Counted from the stretch's first letter, positions 53,291 to 64,000 are shown. The stretch: 64,000 bases of DNA from Synechococcus sp. UW140 (GCF_900474295.1 NZ_UCOB01000026.1:1-64000); one strand, 5' to 3'. The notes: generated by a model not told the origin, from the letters alone. Made by a program: numbers and translations.

Positions 53291-56200
53291 TTGTTTCTAC
53301 CGTTTGCCGGTCACTTGAGATCCGTATCCCAACCATTTCTCAAGAGACCTGTCCTGACAGTGGTGTGCACGCTGCTTGTGTTGCTCACCGGTCTGGTGTC
53401 TCTCGTCGGTCTTGGCCTGGAAGATCTACCCGAACTCGCACCCACCCAGGTGAGCGTGAGAGCGAGGTTCCCATCTGCCTCTCCAGAAGTTGTTGAACAG
53501 AGCGTTACCACCGTTCTGGAACAGCAGCTCAACGGCCTCGATGGACTCGACAGCATCCAGTCCACAAGCAGCCAAGGTCAGTCAAGGATCAGCTTGCGCT
53601 TCAAAGAGGGCGATCCACAGCTCAACGCGATCAAAGTCCAGAACGAAGTCAATCTGGCGATACGACGTTTGCCTCAGGCAGTGACACGCCAAGGGCTGAG
53701 CGTGAACAGGTCCTCCAATGATCTACTGATGATCATTGGATTTAGCCATCCAGGCGATCAGTACGTCTCCACATTTCTACCCGGTTGGGTTGAGAAATCC
53801 CTGCGTGAGTCGCTGCGCACGCTTCCTGGCATTGGAGAAGTGCGCGTGTTCGGGAGTAGCGAGCTGGCCTATCGCCTCTGGCTTGATCCCCAGAAACTCG
53901 AGCAGGCCCATCTCACCGTGACCGACGTGAGTCGAGCTTTAGCGGAGCAAAACGTTCTGGCGGCCATTGGATCAATCGGCAGTGCACCGGCTCCAGCTGG
54001 TCAGCTGCTGTCTCTTCCCGTGGATGCCGATGGGCGACTGCGCAGCCAGTGGGAACTCGAAGCGATGGTGATTCAGAGATTGCCGAATGGGGGGCTGATG
54101 CGTCTCCGCGATGTCGGACGGGTCGCGCTTGGACAACGCAGTTATGGACGAGCGGCGATAAACCTCCAGGGGGAGAGGTCTATCGCCGTTGGCATCTGGC
54201 AACGTGATGGTGCCAATGCCTTGCAGCTCAGTCGCGCCATACAGACGACCCTCGAACGCCTGGAAAAGGGTTTTCCACCAGGGATCACGATGCAGATGAT
54301 CGTGGATCGAGCCGACACGATTCAGGCCAATCTTGACCGCACGCTTGGGACCCTTCGCGATGCGGTGATCCTGGTGTTGATCGTGCTGGTGTTGTTTCTC
54401 GGTCGATGGCGTCTGGCCATGGTCCCAGGGATCACCGTACCGATCTCCTTGATGGGCAGCATTCTTCTGGTTCGACTGAGCGGGTCCAACATCAACAGCC
54501 TGATCTTGTTTGGGTTGGTGCTAGCCACAGGGATCGTGGTCGATGACGCGATCGTGGTGAGTGAAGAGATCGCCGATCGCATTGAAAAGGGAGATCCACC
54601 GCTCGAGGCAGCGGAACAAGCGATGGAGGAGTTATCCGGGGCGGTTGTAGCCACGTCGCTTGTGCTGGCCGCAGTGTTTGTCCCGATTTGGCTGATACCT
54701 GGTTCCATCGGACGTCTCTATCAGCCAATCGCCATTGCCGTCACCGGGGCGATCCTGTTCTCAACCCTGAACGCTCTGACCTTCACGCCGATGGCCTCGG
54801 CAAGGGTGCTCCGTTCTGGACGCGGACGGCTCCCAGGGCCAATCCAAAGCGTGAGCAATCGTCTGCGCACCTGGATGAAGAAGACCGAATTGCAATATTC
54901 CAAGAGTCTTCGTCGCGTACTGGCTCGGCCCCAGGTAATGGGGGCTGTGTTGCTCGTTTGCCTAGTGATCACAGCGATCAGCTTGAAAACGATGCCTACT
55001 GCATTCATCCCGAATGAAGATCAAGGCCAGATTCGTGGTTATTTCAGCCTGCCTGAAGGAGCAAGTCTGGAACGAAGTATTTCCACAATGAACGAAATTC
55101 GAGAAGTGATTAGCAAAGAACCATTGATTCGTTCAGGTAATTTCTATGCCGGAAGTTCCTTTGGCCAAAGCGGTGAAGACAAAGGCTCCTTTTTCCTAAG
55201 GCTGCGATCACTCGATCGGAGGAATGGTGAAAGCCAGAGCGATCAGGCCATCAAAAGACGATTGCAATCAGCCCTCAATCAGAGCATCAAAGCGGCGAGG
55301 GTGGTGCTGTTCACACCACCAACAGTGGGAGGATTCAGCGGGGATTCAGCACTGACGGTTCAACTGCTGGATCGCAGCGGGGGACAACTGAGCCTTCCCC
55401 AATTCGAACAAGTCGCTGATCAGTTCATCCGCATCGCACGAGACAGTGGAAAGTTTGAGCGCGTGGGAACTCGTTTTGATGCGAGCTCCTCGCGCTGGAT
55501 TCTCGAACTGGATCGGGACCAGATGGCGGCGCTCAATCTTCCTTACAGAGAAACATTGAATGCGATCGGCACTGCCATCGGAGGGCGATATCTCGACGAT
55601 ACGTTCGCCGATGGGGAAATCCGCAGCATTTGGCTGCAACTGGAAGGCCGAGACCGCAGTAATCCGGAAGACATCCGATCCCTAATGCTGCGCACGAATG
55701 ACGGCAAGCTGGTCAGCGCGTCAAACGTCGCAGCCTTGAGACTGGGCGAAGCGACTGCATCGATCGATCACTTCGCCTTGAATCGGTCCATCTCTGTGAG
55801 TGCAGTTCCAGCCAGCGGGATCAGCAGCGGTCAGGCGATCACCCTGCTCGAAGAAGCAGGCGAACAGCTCGGCGGCGGCAACATTGGGCTGGCCTTTACA
55901 GGACTGGCAGCAGAGGAGCGGAATGCCGAGGGGATGACATGGGCCTTCTTCGGCCTCAGTGTTGTGGTGGTCTATCTGCTGCTCGCGGGCCTATACGAAA
56001 GCTTTCTTGATCCACTGGTGATTTTGCTCACGGTGCCGATCGCATTGATGGGGGCCCTAGCCGGCCTCAGTGTGCGGGGCCTTCCTCTGGATGTATTCGC
56101 GCAGATGGGGCTGCTCGTGCTGATTAGCCTTGCAGCCAAAAACGGCATCCTGATTATTGAATTTGCCAATCAGAGGCTGCGCGCGGGACGCCCCCTCCTT

Positions 56201-56464
56201 GAAGCGATTACTGACGCCGCAGAGGAACGCATGCGTCCGATCCTCCTGACAGCCATCACCTCTCTTGCTGGCTTTGTGCCTCTGCTTCTGGCCAGCGGCA
56301 GTGGATCCGCCAGTCGTATCAGTATCGGTACGGTTGTCTTCAGTGGCTTGTTGGTGTCCACGCTGCTATCGCTGTTTGTGGTGCCGTCGATGTATCTGCT
56401 CCTGAAGCAACGGGATGGATTGGGCCTTCAGGGCTGGATCAGAGGCACGGGGGAAAGCCCTTGA
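53291..56464 (+). CDS. RND-family (HAE1/AcrB-like) multidrug efflux pump
   Basis: A 1057-residue inner-membrane transporter with the usual duplicated RND layout: one helix, a large periplasmic loop, six helices, then the same again. The proton-relay aspartates are in GLVLATGIVVDDAIVVSEEI. Later motifs include MPTAFIPNEDQGQIRGYFSLPEGASLERS and AAKNGILIIEFANQ. The TTG start at 53291 opens the family's N-terminal helix (FLKRPVLTVVCTLLVLL); a later start would remove part of it. No membrane-fusion or TolC gene is adjacent, so those partners must be elsewhere. Confidence 0.88.
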   Translation: MFLPFAGHLRSVSQPFLKRPVLTVVCTLLVLLTGLVSLVGLGLEDLPELAPTQVSVRARFPSASPEVVEQSVTTVLEQQLNGLDGLDSIQSTSSQGQSRISLRFKEGDPQLNAIKVQNEVNLAIRRLPQAVTRQGLSVNRSSNDLLMIIGFSHPGDQYVSTFLPGWVEKSLRESLRTLPGIGEVRVFGSSELAYRLWLDPQKLEQAHLTVTDVSRALAEQNVLAAIGSIGSAPAPAGQLLSLPVDADGRLRSQWELEAMVIQRLPNGGLMRLRDVGRVALGQRSYGRAAINLQGERSIAVGIWQRDGANALQLSRAIQTTLERLEKGFPPGITMQMIVDRADTIQANLDRTLGTLRDAVILVLIVLVLFLGRWRLAMVPGITVPISLMGSILLVRLSGSNINSLILFGLVLATGIVVDDAIVVSEEIADRIEKGDPPLEAAEQAMEELSGAVVATSLVLAAVFVPIWLIPGSIGRLYQPIAIAVTGAILFSTLNALTFTPMASARVLRSGRGRLPGPIQSVSNRLRTWMKKTELQYSKSLRRVLARPQVMGAVLLVCLVITAISLKTMPTAFIPNEDQGQIRGYFSLPEGASLERSISTMNEIREVISKEPLIRSGNFYAGSSFGQSGEDKGSFFLRLRSLDRRNGESQSDQAIKRRLQSALNQSIKAARVVLFTPPTVGGFSGDSALTVQLLDRSGGQLSLPQFEQVADQFIRIARDSGKFERVGTRFDASSSRWILELDRDQMAALNLPYRETLNAIGTAIGGRYLDDTFADGEIRSIWLQLEGRDRSNPEDIRSLMLRTNDGKLVSASNVAALRLGEATASIDHFALNRSISVSAVPASGISSGQAITLLEEAGEQLGGGNIGLAFTGLAAEERNAEGMTWAFFGLSVVVVYLLLAGLYESFLDPLVILLTVPIALMGALAGLSVRGLPLDVFAQMGLLVLISLAAKNGILIIEFANQRLRAGRPLLEAITDAAEERMRPILLTAITSLAGFVPLLLASGSGSASRISIGTVVFSGLLVSTLLSLFVVPSMYLLLKQRDGLGLQGWIRGTGESP

Positions 56465-56942
56465 AGACTGGAACTGCACGCAACCGACCATCCCAGGCTG
56501 AAACGACGAGCAGTAAGCAGGATCGGCAGGCATCACCGATCGAGTGAGCCACCAGCGACAGCAGCTTCCCAGGCTGCTGCGAAGTGTTTCGCAGGCAAGG
56601 AGACCACATGATGGGAATCTCTTCTGGGAGAGCAGCCCATGTTCCAGCCCATTGAGGCGCTCCGCAGGTGGCATCCACTCATGCCCTCAGCCTGCACAAG
56701 CAAGACGACAAACCAGCGAGGCCAGGGGGTCTGAGACAACCCCAAAACCAACTGTGATGGTTTGGGGTTGGAAGGCTCCATCCACACCCAAGCGATCCAT
56801 CGCCACTCCAATCAACCGGCTGATCAGCAAAAGCAGCTTTCATCAGTCGGACTCGGGCCAAAAAGATTCGACGTATCACGACCAAGCCGAATAGATTCAC
56901 GGGCCGTGTCCGTAGAGGCACCAGTATTGAGGCGAGAACCGC
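56465..56942. other. gene-free spacer with a hairpin, between RND pump and desaturase
   Basis: About 480 bases without a convincing gene; the open frames on both strands look like chance. A 13-bp inverted repeat, CAACCCCAAAACCA / TGGTTTGGGGTTG with one bulge at 56736-56769, is the main structure and could be a distant terminator for the pump or an RNA element. No T-tract follows it. Confidence 0.4.
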
Positions 56943-58067
56943 TTGACGACGACTAGCTCGCAACCTTCGATATCGACAGCTCCAAGGCGGATCGACTTCG
57001 ATCTCACCCCCTATATGGCGAGCGACGATCGCATTGCTCTCTGGCAAATTTTCAGCACCGTGGCACCAATCATCGCGGTGGCCATGGCAATTGGGTCCGT
57101 CACCCAGTCTTTCAACATGCAGGCATTGGTGCTGACACCAGTTCTTGTGATCCTTCTGGTTCTGCTATTGAGCAGAAGCTTTTCGCTCATGCATGACTGC
57201 GGCCATCAGAGCTTATTTCGCTCCAAACAAGCCAACCGCATCGCAGCCTTTGGCCTGAGCCTGATCCACGGCATGCCTCAACACCCCTGGTCACGAGGGC
57301 ACGCATTTCACCACCAACACAATGGCAATTGGGATCGCTACCGCGGCCCATCGGCACTGATCACACGCCAAGAATACGAAGCGAAATCAAACCGAGCCAA
57401 ATTCATCTACAGAATTCTCCGCCACCCTCTATTACTATTTCCTGGTGGATTTTTCTATCTGATCATCAAACCAAGAATGGCACTTCTGCTCGGCTTTGCC
57501 GAGTTTGTGCTGCATGCAATCAAAAGCATTTATACGATGGCCACAAGCGGCAGGTGGGTCTCTCCTGAGAAGATCATCAGAAATCATCAATCAAGCTTTT
57601 TCTATACACGTGGGGAGGTGATCGATACGATTGCAAATACATTATGCGTAGCGTTGCTCTGGTGGTGGATCGGCAGCAGCATTGGCCATTGGCACTTCTG
57701 GGCCCTCTATGCCCCCGTCATGGCATGCAGTGCAGCACTGATGATTGCGGTATTCTTCATCCAGCATAATTTCCCTGATTCATACACCAGCGGAGAAGAG
57801 AACTGGAGCTATTTCAAGGGCGCAATTGAAGGATCTTCCTTCCTCCAACTCCCTGCTGTGTTGAATTGGTTCACCGCTGACATTGCTTACCACCATATTC
57901 ACCACCTCTCTGAGCGGATACCGAACTATCGCTTAAAGCAGTGCCATCTGGCCAACCTTCATTTATTGGATAGCGTCCGGTACCTGTACCTGGAAGAGAT
58001 TGGAACGTGTTTTTCATTGATCCTTTGGGATCGCAACCAACTCGAACTCACTTCACCAACACACTGA
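56943..58067 (+). CDS. membrane fatty-acid desaturase-family protein
   Basis: A 374-residue di-iron membrane enzyme. The three His boxes are HDCGHQS, HAFHHQHNG and HHIHHLSE, with hydrophobic pairs around residues 40-75 and 220-265. It introduces double bonds into, or hydroxylates, fatty acyl chains or related lipids; the exact substrate is not clear and beta-carotene hydroxylase-like relatives exist. It starts at TTG 56943 or, less likely, ATG 57015. Codon use and base content are more AT-rich in the middle than in neighbouring core genes. Confidence 0.85.
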   Translation: MTTTSSQPSISTAPRRIDFDLTPYMASDDRIALWQIFSTVAPIIAVAMAIGSVTQSFNMQALVLTPVLVILLVLLLSRSFSLMHDCGHQSLFRSKQANRIAAFGLSLIHGMPQHPWSRGHAFHHQHNGNWDRYRGPSALITRQEYEAKSNRAKFIYRILRHPLLLFPGGFFYLIIKPRMALLLGFAEFVLHAIKSIYTMATSGRWVSPEKIIRNHQSSFFYTRGEVIDTIANTLCVALLWWWIGSSIGHWHFWALYAPVMACSAALMIAVFFIQHNFPDSYTSGEENWSYFKGAIEGSSFLQLPAVLNWFTADIAYHHIHHLSERIPNYRLKQCHLANLHLLDSVRYLYLEEIGTCFSLILWDRNQLELTSPTH

Positions 58068-58641
58068 CCAGAGCCATTTGGGTGAGTCCTATCGGCTGAA
58101 AGGCAGCGTCAACACGACGAGGCTCGATCATCAGCCATAGGACTGCATGCTGATGACATTCTTGGCATCAGCCATACCAGCGTGACTGAGTGAATGCATC
58201 GCAGTTCAGGGCTGAACAACCAACAGAATGAAGTGCTCAAGTCGGATGCAGCCTTATTGAATGCCTTGAACGCGTGGATTCATCCCTGAGCACCCAGGGC
58301 CTGAGAGCAGAGCAGCAAGCCTCCCCGAGTTGAACGAGCCGGTCCAAGGCAGGCATTGAACAGTTCAGCACGAGTCGCAGCAAAGAAGAACGATGGCAGC
58401 GACAACGAAACGCTGCCCAGACGGACTGCAGGAGCCCAGCCCTCAACTGCCGATGCAGACGCACAAACAGAACTGAGGGTGCGATCGAGGCTGCAGCGGA
58501 TCGCGCAGGCTTCGCCAGTGCCCGACCTCCTACGCACCAGGCAAGGGGAATCAGATCGCCAAACTTGCGCGCCCTTATCTCATCAACCCTTGCAGGGTGA
58601 GTGCCAAGCAATCAGACAAAGAGGTCATAGAGACATCAATG
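58068..58641. other. gene-free spacer between desaturase and psaB
   Basis: About 570 bases with no gene I can support. Left arm GTCCTATCGGCTGA (58086-58099) pairs with TCAGCCATAGGAC (58131-58143) with a single bulged base around a 31-base loop just after the desaturase stop. The motif CATCAGCCATA recurs about 40 bases further on. Short frames on both strands look like chance. Confidence 0.4.
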
Positions 58642-58670
58642 AAAAACCCCGCCCGGAAAACCGGACGGGG
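58642..58670 (-). terminator. intrinsic terminator of the psaA-psaB operon
   Basis: On the minus strand the RNA reads CCCCGUCCGG-UUUU-CCGGGCGGGG then UUUUU: a ten-pair stem including a G-U pair that forms only in this orientation. It lies about 42 bases beyond the psaB stop. Confidence 0.88.
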
Positions 58671-58712
58671 CCAAGGAACGACTCTTGAAGAATCGAGCAG
58701 GTGGCTAACGAA

Positions 58713-60929
58713 TCAGCCGAACTTGCCAGATGTTGAGGCGATCAGGAATGCGGCGTACGTGAGTACGTAGCCAACAGTGAAGTGGGAGAGTCCCACAACA
58801 CGGGCCTGAACGATGGACAGAGCGACAGGCTTGTCGCGCCAGCCCATCATGTTGGCGATGGGGCTGCGCTGATGAGCCCAGACGATGGTCTCAATCAGCT
58901 CCTGCCAGTAACCACGCCAGGAGATCAGGAACATGAATCCTGTCGCCCACACAAGGTGACCGAACAGGAACATCCAAGACCAAACAGCGAGGTTGTTGCT
59001 GCCGAAGGGGTTGTAACCGTTGATCAGCTGTGAGCTGTTCAGCCACAGATAATCGCGGAACCAGCCCATCAGATAAGTGCTGGACTCATTGAACTGAGCA
59101 ACGTTGCCCTGCCAAATGGCGAGGTGCTTCCAATGCCAGTAGAAGGTGAGCCAACCGGCTGTATTCAAGGCCCAGAAGACGGCCAGGTAGAAGGCGTCCC
59201 AGGCAGAGATGTCGCAGGTGCCGCCACGGCCAGGGCCGTCGCAAGGGAAGGAGTAACCGAAGTCCTTCTTATCGGGCATCAGCTTGGAGCCACGGGCATC
59301 AAGCGCGCCCTTCACCAGGATGAGGGTGGTGGTGTGCAGACCCAGTGCGATCGCATGATGCACCAGGAAGTCACCAGGACCGATCTGCAGGAACAGATCG
59401 TTCGCACCGCCATTGATGGCGTCCATCCAATAGTGCTCTCCAGGGATGTTCTGCGACGCCAGGGTTGCAGAGCTGGAGGCATTGGCGAGGAACACATCAA
59501 AGCCATAGATCATCTTGCCGGAAGCGGCTTGGACGAACTGGGCGAAGACGGGCTCAACAAGGATCTGCTTCTCAGGAGTACCGAAGGCAACAACCACGTC
59601 GTTATGGACGTAGAGGCCCAGGGTGTGGAAACCGAGGAACAGGGTGACCCAACTCAGATGGCTGATGATCGCTTCCTTGTGCTCGAGCATCCGAGCCAGG
59701 ACGTTGTCCTTGTTGGCTTCGGGGTCGTAGTCACGGATGAAGAAGATCGCGCCGTGAGCGAAGGCACCGCACATCAGGAAGATGGCGATGTACTGGTGGT
59801 GGGTGTACAGCGCTGCCTGGGTTGTGTAGTCCTTCGCGATGAAGGCATACGAGGGCATCGAGTACATGTGCTGCGCCACCAAGCTGGTGACAACGCCAAG
59901 GGAGGCCAAGGCGAGGCCAAGCTGGAAGTGCAGGCTGTTGTTCAGGGTGTCGTACAGACCCTTGTGGCCAGCGCCCAGGTCACCAGGGGTTCCCTTGGGT
60001 GGGTTGTGCGCTTCGTGGATTTCGCGGATGGAATGACCGATACCAAAATTGGTGCGGTACATGTGACCTGCGATCACGAAAATGCAACCGATGGCCAGAT
60101 GGTGATGCGCGATGTCTGTGAGCCAGAGGGCTTCCGTCTGGGGGTGGAAACCACCCAGGAAGGTGAGAATCGCAGTTCCAGAACCTTCGGCGGTGCCGAA
60201 AATCTGACCTGTGGAGTCAGGGTTCTGGGCATACACACCCCAGTTGCCGGTGAAGAACGGCTGAAGACCTGCCGGGTGAGGCAGAACATTCAGGAAGTTG
60301 TCCCAACCAACGTGCTGACCGCGTGACTCAGGGATGGCCACGTGAACCAGGTGACCGGTCCAGGCAATCGAGCTGAAGCCGAAGAGAACGGCGAGGTGAT
60401 GGTTGAGGCGTGATTCAGCGTTCTTGAACCAAGCCAGGGATGGACGGAACTTGGGCTGCAAATGCAACCAGCCGGCAAAGAGTGCCCATGCCGACAGGAT
60501 CATCATGAAGATGGATCCCTGATACAACTCGGCATTGGTGGTCATGCCGATTGTGTAGAACCAGTGATACAGGCCTGAGTAGGCAATGTTCACTGGGGAG
60601 GAAGCACCCGCCTGAGTGAAGGCGTCAATGGCGCCTTGACCGAAGTGGGGATCCCAAATTGCGTGAGCGATGGGGCGCACGTGCAGCGGGTCGGCGACCC
60701 ACTGCTCGAAGTTGCCCTGCCAGGCGATATGGAACAGGTTTCCCGAAACCCAGAGGCCAATGATGGCGAGATGCCCGAAATGGGTGGAGAAGAGCTTTTG
60801 ATAAAGCTTCTCCTCCGTCATTCCGTCATGGCTCTCGAAATCGTGAGCCGTGGCGATCCCGTACCAAATGCGGCGGGTTGTCGGGTCCTGTGCCAGACCC
60901 TGGCTAAACGAAGGAAATTTCGTTGCCAT
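58713..60929 (-). CDS. psaB: Photosystem I P700 apoprotein A2 (PsaB)
   Basis: A 738-residue reaction-centre protein with eleven membrane helices binding chlorophylls, quinone and half of P700. It starts [32 protein letters not shown]. The FX iron-sulfur loop [23 protein letters not shown] supplies two Cys ligands. It follows psaA by 22 bases and is transcribed with it. Confidence 0.98.
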   Translation of the reverse strand: MATKFPSFSQGLAQDPTTRRIWYGIATAHDFESHDGMTEEKLYQKLFSTHFGHLAIIGLWVSGNLFHIAWQGNFEQWVADPLHVRPIAHAIWDPHFGQGAIDAFTQAGASSPVNIAYSGLYHWFYTIGMTTNAELYQGSIFMMILSAWALFAGWLHLQPKFRPSLAWFKNAESRLNHHLAVLFGFSSIAWTGHLVHVAIPESRGQHVGWDNFLNVLPHPAGLQPFFTGNWGVYAQNPDSTGQIFGTAEGSGTAILTFLGGFHPQTEALWLTDIAHHHLAIGCIFVIAGHMYRTNFGIGHSIREIHEAHNPPKGTPGDLGAGHKGLYDTLNNSLHFQLGLALASLGVVTSLVAQHMYSMPSYAFIAKDYTTQAALYTHHQYIAIFLMCGAFAHGAIFFIRDYDPEANKDNVLARMLEHKEAIISHLSWVTLFLGFHTLGLYVHNDVVVAFGTPEKQILVEPVFAQFVQAASGKMIYGFDVFLANASSSATLASQNIPGEHYWMDAINGGANDLFLQIGPGDFLVHHAIALGLHTTTLILVKGALDARGSKLMPDKKDFGYSFPCDGPGRGGTCDISAWDAFYLAVFWALNTAGWLTFYWHWKHLAIWQGNVAQFNESSTYLMGWFRDYLWLNSSQLINGYNPFGSNNLAVWSWMFLFGHLVWATGFMFLISWRGYWQELIETIVWAHQRSPIANMMGWRDKPVALSIVQARVVGLSHFTVGYVLTYAAFLIASTSGKFG

Positions 60930-60951
60930 TAGAGGGAAAGGTCAGGAGAGG

Positions 60952-63255
60952 TCAGCCGACCACAAGGATGTGGGCGTGGAAGAAGGCCCACGTGGTCGCG
61001 ATGCCGCCCAGAAGATAGTGAGCGACACCCACAGCACGGCCCTGGGTGATGGACAGCGCACGGGGCTGGATGGCCGGAGCCACTTTCAGCTTGTTGTGAG
61101 CCCAAACAATGGACTCAATAAGCTCTTGCCAGTAGCCGCGGCCGCTGAACAGGAACATCAGGCTGAAGGCCCAGACGAAGTGAGCTCCAAGGAACATCAG
61201 GCCATAGGCGCTGGTGTTGGAGCCATAGCTGTTGATCACCTGTGCGGCCTGAGCCCACAGGAAGTCACGCAGCCAGCCATTAATCGTGATGGCGCTGTTG
61301 GCAAAATTGCCGTTGGTGATGTGTTGGACAGAGCCATCAGCATTCACCGTGCCCCACACATCGCTTTGCATCTTCCAAGAGAAGTGGAAGATCACGACGG
61401 AGAGGGAGTTGTACATCCAGAACAGACCCAGGAACACGTGGTCCCAAGCAGACACCTGACAGGTGCCGCCACGACCAGGACCATCGCAAGGGAAGCGGAA
61501 GCCCAGGTTCGCCTTATCGGGAACCAGACGTGAATTACGGGCGTACAGGACACCCTTCAGCAGGATCAGAACCGTCACGTGAATCGTGAAGGCATGGATG
61601 TGGTGGACCATGAAGTCAGCGGTGCCCAGAGGAATCGGGGCAGCGGCGACCTTGCCACCAATGGCCACAACGGAACCGTCGAACACTTCACTGACGCCAG
61701 CAAGAGCGTTAGGAGCGGTGCTTCCGGCTGCAGCGCCATGAAGGCCCTGGATCCATTGAGCAAAGACAGGCCTCAGCTGGATTGCGGAGTCACTGAACAT
61801 GTCCTGGGGGCGACCCAGAGCACGCATGGTGTCGTTGTGGACATACAGGCCGAAGCTGTGAGCGCCGAGCCAGATGCACACCCAGTTGAGGTGGCTGATG
61901 ATGGCATCGCGAGCCTTGAGCACCCGGTCAAGCACGTTGTCCACATGCTGTGCGGGGTCGTAGTCACGAACCATGGCGATTGCAGCGTGAGCTGCACCAC
62001 CAACGATCAGAAAGCCACCAATCCACATGTGATGGGTGAACAGACCGATCTGAGTCGGGTAATCGATACCGATGTACGGATACGGAGGCATCGCGTACAT
62101 GTGCTGGGCAACAACGATGCAAACCGAGCCACCCATTGCAAGGTTCACAGCCAGCTGGGCATGCCAGGAGTTCGTCATGAACTCGTAGATACCTTTATGG
62201 CCGTTGCTTGCAGGGAAGAGCAGAGGATCTCCCTGATGCGCTTCGTGGATCTCCTTAATGGAGTGCCCGATGCCGTAGTTGTTGCGGTACATGTGACCAG
62301 CAACGATGAACATCACGGCAATCGCCAAATGGTGATGCGCGATGTCGGTCATCCACAGGCTTCCAGTCACAGGGTTGAGACCACCCTTGAAGGTGAGGAA
62401 GTCGCCGTAGGCAGCCCAGTTACCGCTAAAGAAGGCACCGATGCCGGAGCCGATTCCTGGATAAAGCTGAGCCAGGAGATCCTGGTTGAAAAATTCGTGA
62501 GGCAGAGGGATGTCCGCCACAGAGGCGATGGTCTTGCCATTCAGGACCAGCGGTTGGCCGGCATCAATGGCATCCATCAGCTTGGTGGTGGGAGCCGAGA
62601 CATGGATCAGGTGACCCGCCCATGACAAGGAACCCAGACCGAACAGAACCGCCAGGTGGTGGTTCAGCATGGCCTCGGCATCTTGGAACCACTCCAGCTT
62701 TGGAGCTGCCTTGTGGTAGTGGAAGACGCCTGCATTCAGCATGAGGCCAGCCATCACCAGAGCGCCGATTGCCAGGGCCATCAACTGAGTTTCAGTCGTG
62801 ATGCCCCAGGCACGCCACATCTGGAAGAGGCCTGAGGTGATCTGGATGCCTTGATGCCCGGCACCCATGTCACCGTTGAGAATTTCCTGACCGAACACCG
62901 GCCACACCACCTGAGCACTGGGCTTCACGTGAGTGGGGTCGGCAAGCCAGCCGGAATAGTTGGAGAAGCGGGCCCCATGGAAGAAGGCGCCGCTCAGCCA
63001 AATGAACACCACGGCCAGATGGCCGAAGTGTGCACTGAAGATTCTGCGAGAAACCTCTTGGAGGTCGCTCGTGTGTGAGTCGAAATCGTGAGCGTTGGCG
63101 TGGAGGTTCCAAACCCAGGTGGTGGTTTTGGGACCTTTCGCAAGAGATCTGTCGAAATGTCCGGGCTTACCGAACAGTTCAAAGGTCGCAGGGTTGTCGA
63201 CCTTGACAAATTTGCTCTTGCGAGTGCTCCCACGCTCTGGTGGGCTTTTGGTCAT
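60952..63255 (-). CDS. psaA: Photosystem I P700 apoprotein A1 (PsaA)
   Basis: A 767-residue partner of PsaB that forms the PSI core heterodimer. It starts [34 protein letters not shown] at ATG 63255; the frame runs on to 63354 without family support. The FX loop [23 protein letters not shown] supplies the other two Cys ligands. First gene of the psaA-psaB operon. Confidence 0.98.
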   Translation of the reverse strand: MTKSPPERGSTRKSKFVKVDNPATFELFGKPGHFDRSLAKGPKTTTWVWNLHANAHDFDSHTSDLQEVSRRIFSAHFGHLAVVFIWLSGAFFHGARFSNYSGWLADPTHVKPSAQVVWPVFGQEILNGDMGAGHQGIQITSGLFQMWRAWGITTETQLMALAIGALVMAGLMLNAGVFHYHKAAPKLEWFQDAEAMLNHHLAVLFGLGSLSWAGHLIHVSAPTTKLMDAIDAGQPLVLNGKTIASVADIPLPHEFFNQDLLAQLYPGIGSGIGAFFSGNWAAYGDFLTFKGGLNPVTGSLWMTDIAHHHLAIAVMFIVAGHMYRNNYGIGHSIKEIHEAHQGDPLLFPASNGHKGIYEFMTNSWHAQLAVNLAMGGSVCIVVAQHMYAMPPYPYIGIDYPTQIGLFTHHMWIGGFLIVGGAAHAAIAMVRDYDPAQHVDNVLDRVLKARDAIISHLNWVCIWLGAHSFGLYVHNDTMRALGRPQDMFSDSAIQLRPVFAQWIQGLHGAAAGSTAPNALAGVSEVFDGSVVAIGGKVAAAPIPLGTADFMVHHIHAFTIHVTVLILLKGVLYARNSRLVPDKANLGFRFPCDGPGRGGTCQVSAWDHVFLGLFWMYNSLSVVIFHFSWKMQSDVWGTVNADGSVQHITNGNFANSAITINGWLRDFLWAQAAQVINSYGSNTSAYGLMFLGAHFVWAFSLMFLFSGRGYWQELIESIVWAHNKLKVAPAIQPRALSITQGRAVGVAHYLLGGIATTWAFFHAHILVVG

Positions 63256-63674
63256 CGAGTCGTTCCTCGAGGGACGGGATCGAGGTGGTGGGCCACCCCT
63301 CCGATAAACCGGAAGGCTCATCGGGGCCCCGGATGTAGCTCGGCAAAGCCTCACAGCATCCGGGCGCCAGTGGTTTTCGGGAGAAAGGCCTCCCGACTCT
63401 CACTGGAGCATTGGGCCCCAAAGAGGGGACCGCTGGCGGAAGCATAGAGGCGAATGTCGACCCTCTGGCCAGGGGAGTTACAAAGGTTCAATCCGTCAGC
63501 GCCCCAGTGGGGACAGGGGGTCTGCCAGAGAGCGACTAACAGCCCAGTGCAGACATTTTGGAGGAATCAATAACAATTAAGAACTGCTTTTTTGAATCCC
63601 ATTAACACAAAACTTGAGGCGCGCTGGGTCAGCGGATGGATTGTTCAGAATGCTTCTGAACTGCTGCAGCCTCC
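63256..63674. promoter_or_regulatory. divergent promoter region of psaA and a secreted protein
   Basis: About 420 bases between outward-facing genes. The most AT-rich part, near 63560-63620 (TCAATAACAATTAAGAACTGC and flanks), probably carries the promoters, which suggests a psaA leader of some 300 bases. I could not assign -10 elements or light-responsive boxes with confidence. Confidence 0.35.
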
Positions 63675-64000
63675 ATGGGCACGTTGGCACGCCGCCATGC
63701 CATCGCAATCCTGCTCACCGCGCTGATCATTTTGATCGGTGTGGCACCTGCATCCGCCCTTGATATTCCAGCCATCGCCTGGGGGGATCGCACCGTCAAC
63801 AATCGCCCCAGGCGAGTCGTAACACCCGAGGGACCTAAAGGCGGGCTGCAGGAAGTCACAGCACCAGGTGGCGTCCAGCAGCTGCGCAGCCGTCTGGACG
63901 GTCATCACCCCAGGCTGACGCTCAAAAACCCGCAGGACGGTGCCGTTCTGAGCAGCAAGGAACTGGAACTGGTTGTGGAGGTCGAGGACTGGCCACTGGT
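63675..64000 (+). CDS. secreted protein of unknown function (3' end outside window)
   Basis: An open frame from ATG 63675 to the window edge, 108 codons so far. The N-terminus is a clear signal peptide (basic MGTLARRHAI, hydrophobic ILLTALIILIGVA, cleavage near PASALD). The mature part has TPEGPKGGLQEVTAPGGVQQL and HHPRLTLKNPQDGAVLSSKELELVVEVEDWPL, which resembles a beta-sandwich domain. It is divergent from psaA. No named family recognised. Confidence 0.65.
   Translation, partial: MGTLARRHAIAILLTALIILIGVAPASALDIPAIAWGDRTVNNRPRRVVTPEGPKGGLQEVTAPGGVQQLRSRLDGHHPRLTLKNPQDGAVLSSKELELVVEVEDWPL

Noticed and set aside
56544-56894. Plus-strand frame between RND pump and desaturase
   Set aside because: Gln/Ser/Arg-rich composition, crosses an inverted repeat, no recognisable domain.
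58237-58611. Minus-strand frame between desaturase and psaB
   Set aside because: Arg/Cys/Leu-rich, no ribosome site or family feature, and an equally long frame exists on the opposite strand.
59124-60326. 400-codon plus-strand frame opposite psaB
   Set aside because: Mirror of psaB codon bias; the product has no family features and psaB on the other strand is certain.
61579-62625. 348-codon plus-strand frame opposite psaA
   Set aside because: Antisense shadow of a certain psaA gene, low-complexity His/Val/Asp-rich product.
1-64000. CRISPR arrays, insertion sequences, integrases
   Set aside because: No spaced direct repeats, transposase or integrase motifs were seen; the only tandem repeat is the ATGG tract.

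Overview
The window comes from a cyanobacterium, most likely a marine Synechococcus-type picocyanobacterium. It carries genes for Photosystem I (psaA, psaB, psaI, psaL), the NDH-1 subunit NdhN, the circadian-input protein LdpA and the cyanobacterial families CAAD, DUF1815, DUF2839 and Ycf45. The ribosomal-protein order is also cyanobacterial: no L30 or S14 in the spc block, and rpoA followed by rplQ-truA-rplM-rpsI-rpmE-prfA.

Bases 1 to about 14,700 form an accessory, visibly more AT-rich region. It holds a peptide-natural-product (RiPP/bacteriocin-like) locus. There are two Nif11-type precursor peptides (the first cut by the window edge), a small membrane protein, a double-length GNAT acyltransferase, and a four-gene export operon on the minus strand: a dual cyclic-nucleotide-binding protein, an NHLM-type ABC ATPase/permease, an HlyD-like adaptor and a C39-peptidase ABC exporter. 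Next to it are a Tat-type flavin amine oxidase, a membrane adenylate cyclase, a 59-base (ATGG)n microsatellite, what looks like a decayed third Nif11 precursor, and a TauD-type dioxygenase. The inferred working model is that precursors are modified (the GNAT, and perhaps the oxidase or dioxygenase), trimmed at the leader/core junction by the C39 peptidase and exported, with cAMP made by the nearby cyclase possibly sensed by the cNMP-binding protein. No lanthipeptide synthetase, radical SAM or YcaO enzyme is visible; any such gene would have to lie upstream of the window.

Bases 14,780 to 28,150 are GC-richer core genome: a MoeB-rhodanese protein with a JAMM peptidase, a CAAD protein, a fructosamine kinase-like protein, a CrtD-like carotenoid oxidoreductase, tyrA, a DinG-like helicase that has lost its ATPase motifs, DUF2839, DUF1815, recA with a well-matched LexA (SOS) box, a HAD hydrolase, tRNA-Gln, a Ycf45-like ATPase, ldpA and ndhN.

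Bases 28,150 to 44,030 are the long S10-spc-alpha ribosomal cluster (rplC to rpmE, with secY, adk, rpoA and truA inside), ending at a strong terminator. A terminator-like hairpin with a cUUCGg tetraloop also sits between rplO and secY. From 44,057 onward come prfA, an HNH endonuclease, alr, tRNA-Ser, a small unknown, a divergent serine hydrolase/NlpC-P60 pair, a GT2 glycosyltransferase, small unknowns, psaI-psaL, an RND efflux pump, a fatty-acid desaturase, the psaA-psaB operon (minus strand) and the start of a secreted protein cut by the window end.

Function calls rest on motifs read by eye in the sequence; no database search or structure prediction was run.
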